A stretch of DNA of 5,628 nt from Treponema sp. (lineage in GTDB: Bacteria > Spirochaetota > Spirochaetia > Treponematales > Breznakiellaceae): contig JAITAW010000134.1 in the NCBI GenBank assembly GCA_031283905.1, positions 1 to 5,628 on the forward strand, in the 5' to 3' direction. Under the pieces are notes generated by a model, which saw only the letters and a list, made by a program, of their open reading frames with translations, ran no database searches and had not been told where the DNA came from. The translations under genes were made by a program, and so were the position numbers. Shown here one piece after another: positions 1-5,628 of the stretch (position 1 is its first letter; each line of letters opens with the position of its first letter).

Positions 1-906
1 TTTAACCCGTTTGTTTATGCGCCGCTTGGTTTGGAAGACAACCGGAAAGAGGACAGTCTTCTTCCCGACAAACGCAAGCGCACCTTTGATCCGTTCTATT
101 TTACCCAGACGTTTCGATATACCGCTCAAAAAGACACCTTCTGGGGCGGCAAATCGGGCGCGACCTATTCCGCCCAGCAGTATGCGGTGTACGATCCGGA
201 GCTTATCGAGTGGACAAATCTCACTTCAACCCTGACGTTAGGCGGATTTTCCATGGTGTTCACTATGCTCAGGTCAAAAAAGTATACGCTTGATACGAAC
301 GGTTGGGTGCAGACGCAAGACAAAGAGTCGCTCAATCCCAACAGCTTCACGTTGAGATATGTAAAGAATCTTCCGCAGACCGATATATGGGACAACCGGC
401 TGAATTTTTCATTAAATATGAATTCGAGTCTTTCTCTTGACTTGCAGCGGTATACGTATTCAAAATTCACGTTTTCACTTGGTTTTAAGCTGAATATCGC
501 GCAGTTTATGGAACTCGACTTTTCCGTCAATTCCGAAAACAACGTCATATACCGGTATATACAAGACATCCCCATGTTCTCAACCGGCATCGAATTGCCC
601 GGAGAAAAAAATGTACTTATAGACCTTTTAAATTCCTTCCGTTTTGATAGTGAATCGCTCAGAAAGGCGTCCGGCTTTAAACTGAAATCATTCAATCTCA
701 GCGTGGTTCATCACCTTGGAGACTGGGATGCTTCTCTGACCATGTCCTTGTCGCCCTATTTGGACACCCGGAGTATGCCCTACGTCTACCGCTTCAACAG
801 CAAAATCACCTTTTTGGTGAAATGGATACCCATCAGCGAGCTAAAGACCGAAATATACCGGGAAACGGATCAAACAACGGGCAAAGACAAAATAACCTTT
901 AAGTGA
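1..906 (+). CDS. lptD: LptD-like outer-membrane beta-barrel protein, C-terminal part (5' end outside window)
   Basis: The frame is open from the first base (FNPFVYAPLG...) to TGA at 904-906, giving 301 residues of the C-terminal part of a larger protein. The visible part alternates polar and hydrophobic/aromatic residues in short strands split by polar turns, as in an outer-membrane beta-barrel; examples are NRLNFSLNMNSSLSLDLQRY and KFTFSLGFKLNI. Late segments such as SFNLSVVHHLGDWDASLTM and FLVKWIPISELK resemble, from memory, the spirochaetal LptD/OstA proteins that insert lipopolysaccharide-type lipid into the outer leaflet. The chain ends in Lys, not the terminal aromatic common in proteobacterial barrels. 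The N-terminal OstA-like periplasmic domain is not in the window. Base composition is more AT-rich than the minus-strand genes to the right. It converges on those genes, and no good intrinsic terminator follows it directly. An unrelated treponemal barrel protein is the main alternative. The barrel call is fairly secure; the LptD name is a family impression. Confidence 0.6.
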   Translation, partial: FNPFVYAPLGLEDNRKEDSLLPDKRKRTFDPFYFTQTFRYTAQKDTFWGGKSGATYSAQQYAVYDPELIEWTNLTSTLTLGGFSMVFTMLRSKKYTLDTNGWVQTQDKESLNPNSFTLRYVKNLPQTDIWDNRLNFSLNMNSSLSLDLQRYTYSKFTFSLGFKLNIAQFMELDFSVNSENNVIYRYIQDIPMFSTGIELPGEKNVLIDLLNSFRFDSESLRKASGFKLKSFNLSVVHHLGDWDASLTMSLSPYLDTRSMPYVYRFNSKITFLVKWIPISELKTEIYRETDQTTGKDKITFK

Positions 907-946
907 TGCGGATATGGAAACAACGGCGGTTTTGGATCGCATTATT

Positions 947-1120
947 GAGAATTGTAAATTTTTTTGATGATCCTAATTGAAATTCGAGTTCATCTGCTAC
1001 AAGAGCCGACATTTCTCTGTTATTTGAAGAAATATTTATTACAGCCACTCGCGCCTTTTTCGGTAAATCATTACTTGCTCTGATGACGACTCTTTCTATC
1101 GCGGTTGCGTTAATTGTAGC
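947..1120 (-). pseudogene. Remnant of a CsgG/LpoB-like (penicillin-binding-protein activator type) lipoprotein domain
   Basis: Read on the minus strand from 1120, one frame gives ATINATAIERVVIRASNDL followed by PKKARVAVINISSNNREMSA and LVADELEFQLGSSKKFTIL. This matches the opening of the CsgG/LpoB-like domain common in treponemal lipoproteins: an amphipathic helix, a first strand of the 'RIAVLNIS' type, a helix ending in 'DELEFQL', then 'KFTIV'. In intact members the chain continues with a 'DR..LD.IR.EQNF' segment and another hundred or more residues. Here the similarity stops at about 947, and the frame runs on through unrelated residues to TAA at 899-901, inside the 3' end of the neighbouring plus-strand gene. 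No start codon with a ribosome site or lipobox is visible upstream, and the frame is broken around 1120-1135. It is therefore a 3'-truncated, 5'-damaged fragment, AT-rich compared with the flanking GC-rich genes. The family assignment is from remembered motif shape, not a search. Confidence 0.55.
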
Positions 1121-1257
1121 AGTCTTGTTTGACCAGTTATTCCTACTGCTACAACATCTCCAGTAACGGTAATTTTCTGAACAGCTCCGGCAATAACAGT
1201 TATTGGAGTCCCAATGGGAGCGTTTAAGCGGAACGCCCGCGATTTATAAGTCCGCAG
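1096..1257 (-). other. Eroded coding-like segment upstream of the CsgG-like remnant, frame-shifted relative to it
   Basis: On the minus strand a frame is open from 1257 to TAG at 1096-1098 (54 codons including the stop). Its middle is strongly protein-like, a Val/Ile/Thr/Gly-rich strand pattern: LNAPIGTPITV, then AGAVQKITVTGDVVAVGITG. It is in a different frame from the CsgG-like remnant and overlaps its start, so either one gene suffered a frameshift near 1120-1135 or two fragments lie end to end. There is no ATG and no Shine-Dalgarno site; TGA at 1258-1260 closes the frame upstream. The opposite strand is also open over 1120-1224 with an Asn/Ser/Gly-rich reading, which mirrors the Val/Thr/Ala reading codon for codon. 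I cannot tell from one sequence which strand was once translated. The same orientation as the CsgG-like piece favours minus. Confidence 0.35.
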
Positions 1258-1339
1258 TCAATGCGGGGGAGGGCGGGGCTTATCCGCCCAGCGGCGCTTA
1301 ATTCGATTCTTCACTTTTATCAACGCTCCTTTGAAGATG

Positions 1340-1359
1340 ACGCCTCGCGGCGTTTGTTT
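1340..1359 (+). terminator. Weak candidate terminator hairpin, plus strand
   Basis: ACGCC (1340-1344) pairs with GGCGT (1349-1353) across a TCGC loop, followed by TTGTTT. The stem is only 5 bp and lies more than 430 nt past the lptD-like stop, so it would end read-through rather than serve as a tight terminator. Confidence 0.2.
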
Positions 1360-1450
1360 CACAACCGCGCCCGGTCTGAACAGGATTCGCTGCTGAATTG
1401 CCGCGCAAGGGACGCTCGCGGCGCAAGCCTTTTCCCTCGGCGGCTCGCCC

Positions 1451-1471
1451 AAAAAACACGGCGGGATCGCC
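1451..1471 (-). terminator. Weak candidate terminator for the aminotransferase gene/guaB transcript
   Basis: On the minus strand GGCG (1471-1468) pairs with CGCC (1463-1460) across an ATCC loop, followed by GTG and six T (1456-1451). It is about 50 nt after the aminotransferase stop, a sensible place for the end of this transcript. The stem is only 4 bp, so the call rests mainly on position and the T tract. Confidence 0.25.
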
Positions 1472-1523
1472 TTCCGCGCCATGCTCTCTAAGGCGTCCGC
1501 TCTTTTGGCTCACAGTTTGACGG

Positions 1524-2708
1524 TTAAAACGTCTCCATTGCCTTCTTGAACGCATCCGCCGATGCGCGGATGATTGCTTCGTCAACACAATAGGCGAACC
1601 GGATCCAGCCGGATTTGCCGAAACTCGTTCCCGGTACGCCGAGTATCAGATGTTTCTTGAGATGGTCCGAGAATTTCACGTCGTCGCCGCCCGCCTTGTC
1701 CGGCGCTTTGACAAACAGGTAAAACGCGCCTTCCGGGTCCGCGTACGCAAGCCCCGCGTTGTCAAGCGCCTGTTTGAACGCGTCGCGCCTTCGGGCGTAT
1801 ACCTCCACGTCAACCCGCTCTTCCGTGAGTTCCGCGACTATGCGCTGCATGAGCGCGGGCGCGTTTACAAACCCAAGAACGCGGGTGGCGTAGATCAAGC
1901 CGTTCATCACGTCATCCTTATTGGAAATGGCCGGGCTTACCGCGATGTAGCCGATGCGCTCGCCGGGCAGCGAAAGGCTCTTTGAATAAGAAGACACGAC
2001 AATGGATTCGCCGTAGGCGGAAAGCACCGGAGGAACAACCGTATTGTACGCGATTTCTCGGTACGGCTCGTCCGCGACAAGGTACGGGAAGCGCCCGCAT
2101 GACTCGCCGTGTTCCGTAAGCGCGGCGGACAGCGAGGCGAGGGTCTTTTCAGGATAGACGCGTCCGGTCGGGTTATGCGGCGAGTTGATGAGAATTGCCG
2201 CCGTTTTCGGACTTAATTTTGCCCGTATCGCGTTGACGTCAAGGTTAAAGTCATCCGTTGTGGAAACTTCGATGAGTACGCCGTTGTGATTCGATACGTA
2301 TGAACGGTATTCCATGAAGTACGGCGTTGGCACGATAACCTCATCCCCGTGGTTGAGAATGGTTTTGAACACCGCGTTAAGCCCGCCCGCCGCTCCAACC
2401 GCCATCACCACATGGCCGCCGTCTATGCTCACGGTATGCTCGCGCCCGGCTTTCCGCGCGATTTTCTCCCGCGCGTCCGGAAACCCCGCGTTCGGCATGT
2501 ACCCGTGGGAGCCTTTGGCGTCTTCCTGGGCAAGGCGCAGAAAAACCTCGTGAAACGCCGCCGGCGGCTCGACATCGGGATTTCCGATGGAAAAATCAAA
2601 CACCTTGTCCGCGCCGTACTGTTTTTTTAACGCCGCCCCTTCCTCAAACAACTTCCTGATGGCGGAAGACGATGAAAGGCTGTTTTTTATGTGCCGCGCT
2701 ATTGCCAT
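1524..2708 (-). CDS. PLP-dependent class I/II aminotransferase, aspartate-aminotransferase-like
   Basis: This is a complete 394-residue protein, the usual length for a fold-type I aminotransferase. It transfers amino groups between an amino acid and a 2-oxo acid using pyridoxal phosphate in the cytosol. Visible landmarks in order are: IGNPD (41-45) near the N-terminus; the VGAAGGLNAVF turn (104-114) contacting the cofactor phosphate; PTPYFMEY, with Tyr130 where an aromatic residue stacks on the ring; NSPHNPTG, with Asn179; VADEPY, with Asp213 pairing with the ring nitrogen and Tyr216; SYSKSLSLPGERIGY, with Lys243 as the Schiff-base lysine; PEGAFYLF (325-332); and WIRFAYC, with Arg370 as the substrate alpha-carboxylate anchor. 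All expected catalytic residues are present. The lysine loop (PGERIGY, where classical AspC-type enzymes have TGWR-like sequence) belongs to a subgroup often annotated as aspartate aminotransferase without proof, so substrate specificity is open. The ATG at 2708-2706 lies 3 nt after the guaB stop, with a ribosome site inside the guaB end. Confidence 0.9.
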   Translation of the reverse strand: MAIARHIKNSLSSSSAIRKLFEEGAALKKQYGADKVFDFSIGNPDVEPPAAFHEVFLRLAQEDAKGSHGYMPNAGFPDAREKIARKAGREHTVSIDGGHVVMAVGAAGGLNAVFKTILNHGDEVIVPTPYFMEYRSYVSNHNGVLIEVSTTDDFNLDVNAIRAKLSPKTAAILINSPHNPTGRVYPEKTLASLSAALTEHGESCGRFPYLVADEPYREIAYNTVVPPVLSAYGESIVVSSYSKSLSLPGERIGYIAVSPAISNKDDVMNGLIYATRVLGFVNAPALMQRIVAELTEERVDVEVYARRRDAFKQALDNAGLAYADPEGAFYLFVKAPDKAGGDDVKFSDHLKKHLILGVPGTSFGKSGWIRFAYCVDEAIIRASADAFKKAMETF

Positions 2709-2711
2709 GTT

Positions 2712-4148
2712 CTACCCCCTCGAATAATTCGGCGCTTCTTGCGTGATGGTAACATCGTGCGTATGGCTTTCCTTGAGACCGGCCGCCGTGATCTTCACGA
2801 ATTTGCGGTACTTTTTGAATTCATCAATGTTTTTACACCCGCAATACCCCATGCCCTTACGCAAGCCGGCCACCAACTGGTGCAGGTAGTTGCGCAGCTC
2901 CCCCTTGAACGGCACCCGCCCTTCAATGCCTTCCGGTACGGGGTTTTCGTCCTTGGAAATCTGGTACCGGTCGCCCGCGCCGTCTTTAATGGCGCCGAGG
3001 CTGCCCATGCCCCGGTACTCCTTGTAGATGCGCCCGTCATAAATGATCTCCCGCCCGGGGGCTTCTTTCAAGCCGGCGAACAGGTTGCCTATCATCACGA
3101 CGTTCGCGCCCGCGCCGATTGCCTTGGCGATGTCGCCCGAAAATTTGACGCCGCCGTCCGCGATAACCGGAATGTTGTACGGCGCGGCTTCTTCGGCGCA
3201 GTCCCACACCGCGGTGAATTGGGGTACGCCCACGCCTGCGACAATGCGGGTGGTGCAGATCGATCCGGGACCGACGCCCACTTTCACGGCGTCCGCGCCC
3301 GCTTCAATGAGCCGCCGCGTTCCGTCTTTTTCCGCGACGTTCCCCGCGATAACCGGGATGCCGAAGCGGTCTTTTATGTTCTTCACCGCGTCGCATACGC
3401 TTTTCGAGTGTCCGTGCGCGGTGTCAAGTACAACGTAATCAACCTTGGCGTTTTTCAGAAGCGGCATCCGCGTCATGTAATCCTGAGGAGACACCGCCGC
3501 GCCGACGATGAGCCGTCCGGTTTTATCGGTCGCCGCAAGCGGGAAGTTGGCGTGTTTTTCCATGTCCTTCACGGTGATCAATCCGGTGAGCCGCCCCTGC
3601 TCGTCCACCACCGGCAGTTTCTCTATGCGGTGTTTGCCGAATTTTTCCCGCGCGCTCGCAACGGACGGATCGCCTTCCTCAACAATCACTTTATGGATCA
3701 TCACCTTGACAACGGGAAGAGCGTCGTCTCTGCAAAAACGCAGATCTCTGTTCGTAACCATGCCGGTAACCTTGCCGTTTTTATCGACAACCGGCATTCC
3801 GGACACGTTGAATTTTTCCATCATCACCTTAACATCTTTGACCAGCGCCTCCGCGTTCACGGTAACCGGCGTGTCTATGATCCAGTTGAGGTACCGATTG
3901 ACATTGGCGACCTGCTGCGCCTGACGTTCCGGACTCAGGTTGCGGTGAATGACCCCGCTTCCGCCTTCAAGCGCGATGGCTATGGCGAGTCTTTCTTCGG
4001 TAACCGTATCCATTGCCGCTGAAATGATGGGAGCGTTCAGCTTCACGTCCGCGCATAACGTAGTCCGCACATCGCAGTCTTTGGGCAAAATGTCGGAATA
4101 CCCGGGCAACAGAAGCACGTCATCGTACGAATAGGCTTCGGTAAACAT
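2712..4148 (-). CDS. guaB: Inosine-5'-monophosphate dehydrogenase (IMPDH)
   Basis: GuaB oxidises IMP to XMP with NAD+, the committed step to GMP, as a cytosolic tetramer or octamer. The protein has 478 residues from the chosen start, normal for IMPDH with a CBS insert. The N-terminus (YSYDDVLLLP, SAAMDTVTE at 43-51) is typical. Two CBS domains follow at about 92-140 and 147-200. The barrel resumes with VGAAVS, LDTAHGHS (241-248), IAGNVA and the catalytic loop GVGPGSICTTR (291-301), with Cys298 as nucleophile and Thr300. DGG (331-333), YRGMGS (378-383) and the flap with Arg394-Tyr395 and PEGIEGR (405-411) are intact. One oddity is Asn355 in MIGNLFAG, where the usual Ser binds the IMP phosphate. 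The same frame is open 35 codons further upstream to 4253. I chose the ATG at 4148 because AAGGAG lies 7 nt before it, the protein then begins like other IMPDHs, and the longer form would overlap the purB end. Confidence 0.97.
   Translation of the reverse strand: MFTEAYSYDDVLLLPGYSDILPKDCDVRTTLCADVKLNAPIISAAMDTVTEERLAIAIALEGGSGVIHRNLSPERQAQQVANVNRYLNWIIDTPVTVNAEALVKDVKVMMEKFNVSGMPVVDKNGKVTGMVTNRDLRFCRDDALPVVKVMIHKVIVEEGDPSVASAREKFGKHRIEKLPVVDEQGRLTGLITVKDMEKHANFPLAATDKTGRLIVGAAVSPQDYMTRMPLLKNAKVDYVVLDTAHGHSKSVCDAVKNIKDRFGIPVIAGNVAEKDGTRRLIEAGADAVKVGVGPGSICTTRIVAGVGVPQFTAVWDCAEEAAPYNIPVIADGGVKFSGDIAKAIGAGANVVMIGNLFAGLKEAPGREIIYDGRIYKEYRGMGSLGAIKDGAGDRYQISKDENPVPEGIEGRVPFKGELRNYLHQLVAGLRKGMGYCGCKNIDEFKKYRKFVKITAAGLKESHTHDVTITQEAPNYSRG
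2715..2721 (-). promoter_or_regulatory. Ribosome binding site of the aminotransferase gene, embedded in the end of guaB
   Basis: GAGGGGG on the minus strand ends 6 nt before the ATG at 2708. It is made of the last sense codons of guaB, whose TAG stop occupies 2714-2712. A ribosome finishing guaB covers this site, so translational coupling is likely. Confidence 0.65.
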
Positions 4149-4155
4149 ATCTTTT

Positions 4156-4161
4156 CTCCTT
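4156..4161 (-). promoter_or_regulatory. guaB ribosome binding site, decides the start
   Basis: AAGGAG on the minus strand with a 7-nt spacer to the ATG at 4148. It supports the 478-residue form of GuaB over the longer open frame. Confidence 0.85.
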
Positions 4162-4162
4162 G

Positions 4163-4176
4163 TAATAGCTATTATA
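4163..4176 (-). promoter_or_regulatory. Candidate guaB -10 box with overlapping 12-bp palindrome
   Basis: A perfect TATAAT lies at 4176-4171 on the minus strand, 22 nt before the guaB ATG, implying a leader of roughly 15 nt. The hexamer 17 nt upstream (AAAGCT) is a poor -35 match. Overlapping it is the perfect palindrome TAATAGCTATTA (4163-4174), which would span the -10 and run toward the expected transcription start, a plausible operator position. The promoter reading is inference from consensus and position; the palindrome is seen directly, but it is short and AT-rich, so chance is possible. Confidence 0.5.
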
Positions 4177-4196
4177 TAGTTCTGTTTCTGTAGAGC

Positions 4197-4239
4197 TTTT
4201 CCCAAAATGCGAACTACGTTCGGGTTGGTTTTGGGAAAA
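4197..4239. repeat. 11-bp perfect inverted repeat with nested 5-bp inverted repeat in the purB-guaB gap
   Basis: TTTTCCCAAAA (4197-4207) and TTTTGGGAAAA (4229-4239) are exact reverse complements. Between them CGAAC (4210-4214) and GTTCG (4218-4222) form an inner stem with a TAC loop. The element begins 10 nt after the purB stop and ends 20 nt before the guaB -10 box, reaching the -35 area. In RNA it would fold as a stepped hairpin, but no U tract follows on either strand, so it is not a classical intrinsic terminator. A processing or stabilising hairpin, an attenuator-like structure or a protein-binding operator are all possible. Confidence 0.6.
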
Positions 4240-4242
4240 CGG

Positions 4243-4258
4243 GCGTTTTTCAAAACGC
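4243..4258 (-). terminator. Weak hairpin overlapping the purB stop codon
   Basis: On the minus strand GCGTTT pairs with AAACGC around a TGAA loop that contains the purB TGA stop. A short TTTT follows four bases later. The stem is half A-T and the T run is short, so at best it is a partial terminator acting with the larger inverted repeat just downstream. Confidence 0.2.
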
Positions 4259-5628
4259 TTCCGATTCTTGTACTTTTATCAAGTCTCTGTACTTTTTGGC
4301 AAGCGCTTTCGCCTTTTCCGGGGCAAGTCCGCAGTACCGTTCGGGCTGCCCAAAGAACGAAAGCGCGTCTTCTTTTGAAGAAATCTTTCCCAGATCTACG
4401 AGTTTGCCGCCGATGCGTTCCAAAACATCCGGCCGTTTCGCCAAAGCCTCCGCAAAACTCGTCTTTTCCTTTTCGGCGGACAGGGTGATTTTGCGGATAA
4501 CCTCATGAGCGTCCGAAACGCCGGTTTCCGCGAGCAGGATGTACGCCGGTTCTGCCATGACGCCGCCCGGAATGCCGCCGCCGCGCAGGTTGGACAGCAG
4601 GCGCTCCCTGTCAACGCCAAGCCCTTCGATCACGCAGGTCATGCGGCGGACGGCCATGCAAAAGCCGGCCACATACTCCGCCATGAAACGCTGGCTTGCC
4701 GAATTGGAGAGATCCCGCTGGTGTTCGCTTATCTGATCCATAAAAAAGGTTTGCACACGGGGCATAAACGCCTTCCACAGACTTTTGACGTGTTCGCTGT
4801 TCCACGGGTTGCGTTTCTGCGGCATGGTGGAAGATCCCACCTGTTCTGACGCGAATCCTTCCCGCACTTCGCCGATTTCGCTGCGCTGGAGATTGCGGAG
4901 ATCATCGGCAAGGTTTGCGATGACGCCGAACGCGGTATTGAATTCCAGAAGCAGCCGCAAGAGGTATTCAGGCTCCACGAGTTGGGTGGCATGTTCGGAT
5001 GGTTCGAGCCCCAGTTCGGCGAGGTAGATTTTTTCCAGGGCTTCCGGGGCTTTGACCATCATCGCGGTCGCGTTATACGCGCCCACGGCGCCCGCGAGCT
5101 TGCCCTTGAGTTCCATAGAACGTTTTTCGATTTCCAGAATGGATTTGCCAAGCCGGGACACATATTCGGCTATGGCAAAACCAAGGGTAATTGGCACCGC
5201 GTGCTGCCCGTGAGTGCGCCCGGCCTGCGGAGTTTCGGCCTCTTTTTCCACGAAATCACAGAGCGACAGTTCCAGCTGCCTCAGATTCGGCAGTACGACC
5301 TTTTGCGTAACATGTTTCATACGGTAGGAAAGGCTTGTATCCAGTATGTCAACGCTGGTCGCGCCCAGATGCACCAGCGGCGCGGCTTCAGACGGGACCT
5401 TCTTTTTCAGTACGTTCACCAGCGCCCGTATGTTGTGCCGCGTTTTCTCTTCCTCGGCGTACACTTCATCAGGCTCTACGCCGTCTCCGGCTTTTTCAAG
5501 AGCGGATCGCAACGCGGGCGTCAGACCGCCCCGCGTAACAAGATGGGCGATGACAAGGGCTATTTCAGCCTTGACGCACGCCCGAATGGAGGCTTCCTCC
5601 GAAATCCATGGCGCGAGCGCGTCAAACA
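4250..5628 (-). CDS. purB: Adenylosuccinate lyase (N-terminus just outside window)
   Basis: PurB splits fumarate from SAICAR in IMP synthesis and from adenylosuccinate in the AMP branch; it is a cytosolic homotetramer. The frame runs open from the window edge (FDALAPWISEE...) to TGA at 4252-4250, giving 458 residues. The family is usually 430-475, so only a few N-terminal residues should be missing. In visible numbering: TRHNIRALVN (62-71) with the conserved His64; HLGATSVDILDTS (86-98) with the Thr-Ser pair; GRTHGQHAVPIT (136-147) with the His residues of the active site; DLRNLQRSEIGEV (242-254); and the fumarase/lyase signature GSSTMPQKRNPWNSE (264-278), which forms the flexible active-site loop. 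The signature distinguishes it from unrelated helical proteins, and the overall layout favours PurB over argininosuccinate lyase or fumarase. In the first motif Asn replaces the more usual Asp after His. It reads toward guaB across a gap of about 100 nt with inverted repeats. Confidence 0.95.
   Translation of the reverse strand, partial: FDALAPWISEEASIRACVKAEIALVIAHLVTRGGLTPALRSALEKAGDGVEPDEVYAEEEKTRHNIRALVNVLKKKVPSEAAPLVHLGATSVDILDTSLSYRMKHVTQKVVLPNLRQLELSLCDFVEKEAETPQAGRTHGQHAVPITLGFAIAEYVSRLGKSILEIEKRSMELKGKLAGAVGAYNATAMMVKAPEALEKIYLAELGLEPSEHATQLVEPEYLLRLLLEFNTAFGVIANLADDLRNLQRSEIGEVREGFASEQVGSSTMPQKRNPWNSEHVKSLWKAFMPRVQTFFMDQISEHQRDLSNSASQRFMAEYVAGFCMAVRRMTCVIEGLGVDRERLLSNLRGGGIPGGVMAEPAYILLAETGVSDAHEVIRKITLSAEKEKTSFAEALAKRPDVLERIGGKLVDLGKISSKEDALSFFGQPERYCGLAPEKAKALAKKYRDLIKVQESEAF

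Larger units (their letters stand above)
1258..1523. other. GC-rich intergenic stretch, several frames open on both strands; possible dispersed repeat
   Basis: This stretch lies downstream of the aminotransferase stop and contains no gene I can defend. Open frames of 70-100 codons exist on both strands, and none has a convincing ribosome site or a recognisable fold. One plus-strand frame is open except for a single TGA at 1393-1395; it reads LSAQRRLIRFFTFINAPLK before the stop and LGGSPKKHGGIAFRAML after it. Overlapping frames are rich in Arg, Pro and Ala, as GC-rich non-coding DNA gives. It reminds me of intergenic sequence recurring in GC-rich treponeme genomes, but this is an unverified recollection. 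Two short GC hairpins (1340-1353 and 1460-1471) are each followed by a T tract on opposite strands and are listed separately. Confidence 0.3.

Noticed and set aside
165..695. 176-codon minus-strand frame inside the lptD-like gene
   Set aside because: It is a shadow of the beta-barrel gene with Ser/Phe-rich random composition and no ribosome site or motif.
951..965. T tract after the lptD-like gene as an intrinsic terminator
   Set aside because: Seven T at 959-965 are present, but no GC-rich stem precedes them.
1258..1588. Small minus-strand proteins of 74 and 96 codons downstream of, or overlapping, the aminotransferase end
   Set aside because: They are Arg/Pro/Ala-rich, overlap each other in different frames, and one overlaps the aminotransferase coding end. 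An AAAGGAG at about 1326-1332 precedes a GTG, but the resulting frame is only 18 codons.
2691..4022. A 443-codon open frame on the plus strand, antisense to guaB
   Set aside because: It lies opposite guaB in a GC-rich-third-position context, has an Arg/His/Val-rich composition with no fold, and has no ribosome site. It is a mirror of the real gene.
4149..4253. 35-codon N-terminal extension of GuaB to an upstream ATG
   Set aside because: It would overlap the purB stop, span the TATAAT box and inverted repeat, and lacks IMPDH similarity. The ATG at 4148 has a well-placed AAGGAG.
5512..5514. A purB start at 5512 (TTG)
   Set aside because: The frame stays open to the window edge with family-like sequence (FDALAPWISEEASIR), so the gene begins outside the window.
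1..5628. CRISPR arrays, tRNA or rRNA genes, transposase genes
   Set aside because: I saw no spaced direct repeats, no cloverleaf with a T-loop motif, and no DDE or serine recombinase sequence in any frame.

Overview
The window is most likely spirochaete chromosome, and Treponema is the best guess. Composition is moderate to high GC, with GC-rich third positions in the purine genes. A gut-associated treponeme such as those of termites would fit. This rests on the look of the LptD-like outer-membrane protein and of a decayed CsgG/LpoB-like domain. It is inference; no database was searched.

Layout from left to right. Positions 1-906 (+) are the C-terminal end of a beta-barrel outer-membrane protein, probably LptD (LPS/lipooligosaccharide assembly). 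Positions 907-1523 hold no intact gene. Within them, 947-1120 (-) is a recognisable remnant of a CsgG/LpoB-like lipoprotein domain, 1096-1257 is a second eroded coding-like piece, and 1258-1523 is a GC-rich stretch with several competing open frames that may be a dispersed repeat. The rest lies on the minus strand, read from right to left: purB (adenylosuccinate lyase, start just outside the window), then guaB (IMP dehydrogenase, 4148-2712), then a class I/II aminotransferase (2708-1524).

The three minus-strand genes make metabolic sense together. GuaB commits IMP to GMP synthesis. PurB releases fumarate in IMP synthesis and in the AMP branch. An aspartate-family aminotransferase could supply the aspartate that becomes PurB's substrates. 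guaB and the aminotransferase are separated by only 3 nt and are almost certainly co-transcribed. purB and guaB are separated by about 100 nt containing an 11-bp perfect inverted repeat, a TATAAT box with an overlapping 12-bp palindrome, and a strong Shine-Dalgarno site, so guaB probably has its own regulated promoter.

I do not see a convincing undescribed system. The most interesting material is the decayed region 907-1523 and the purB-guaB control region.
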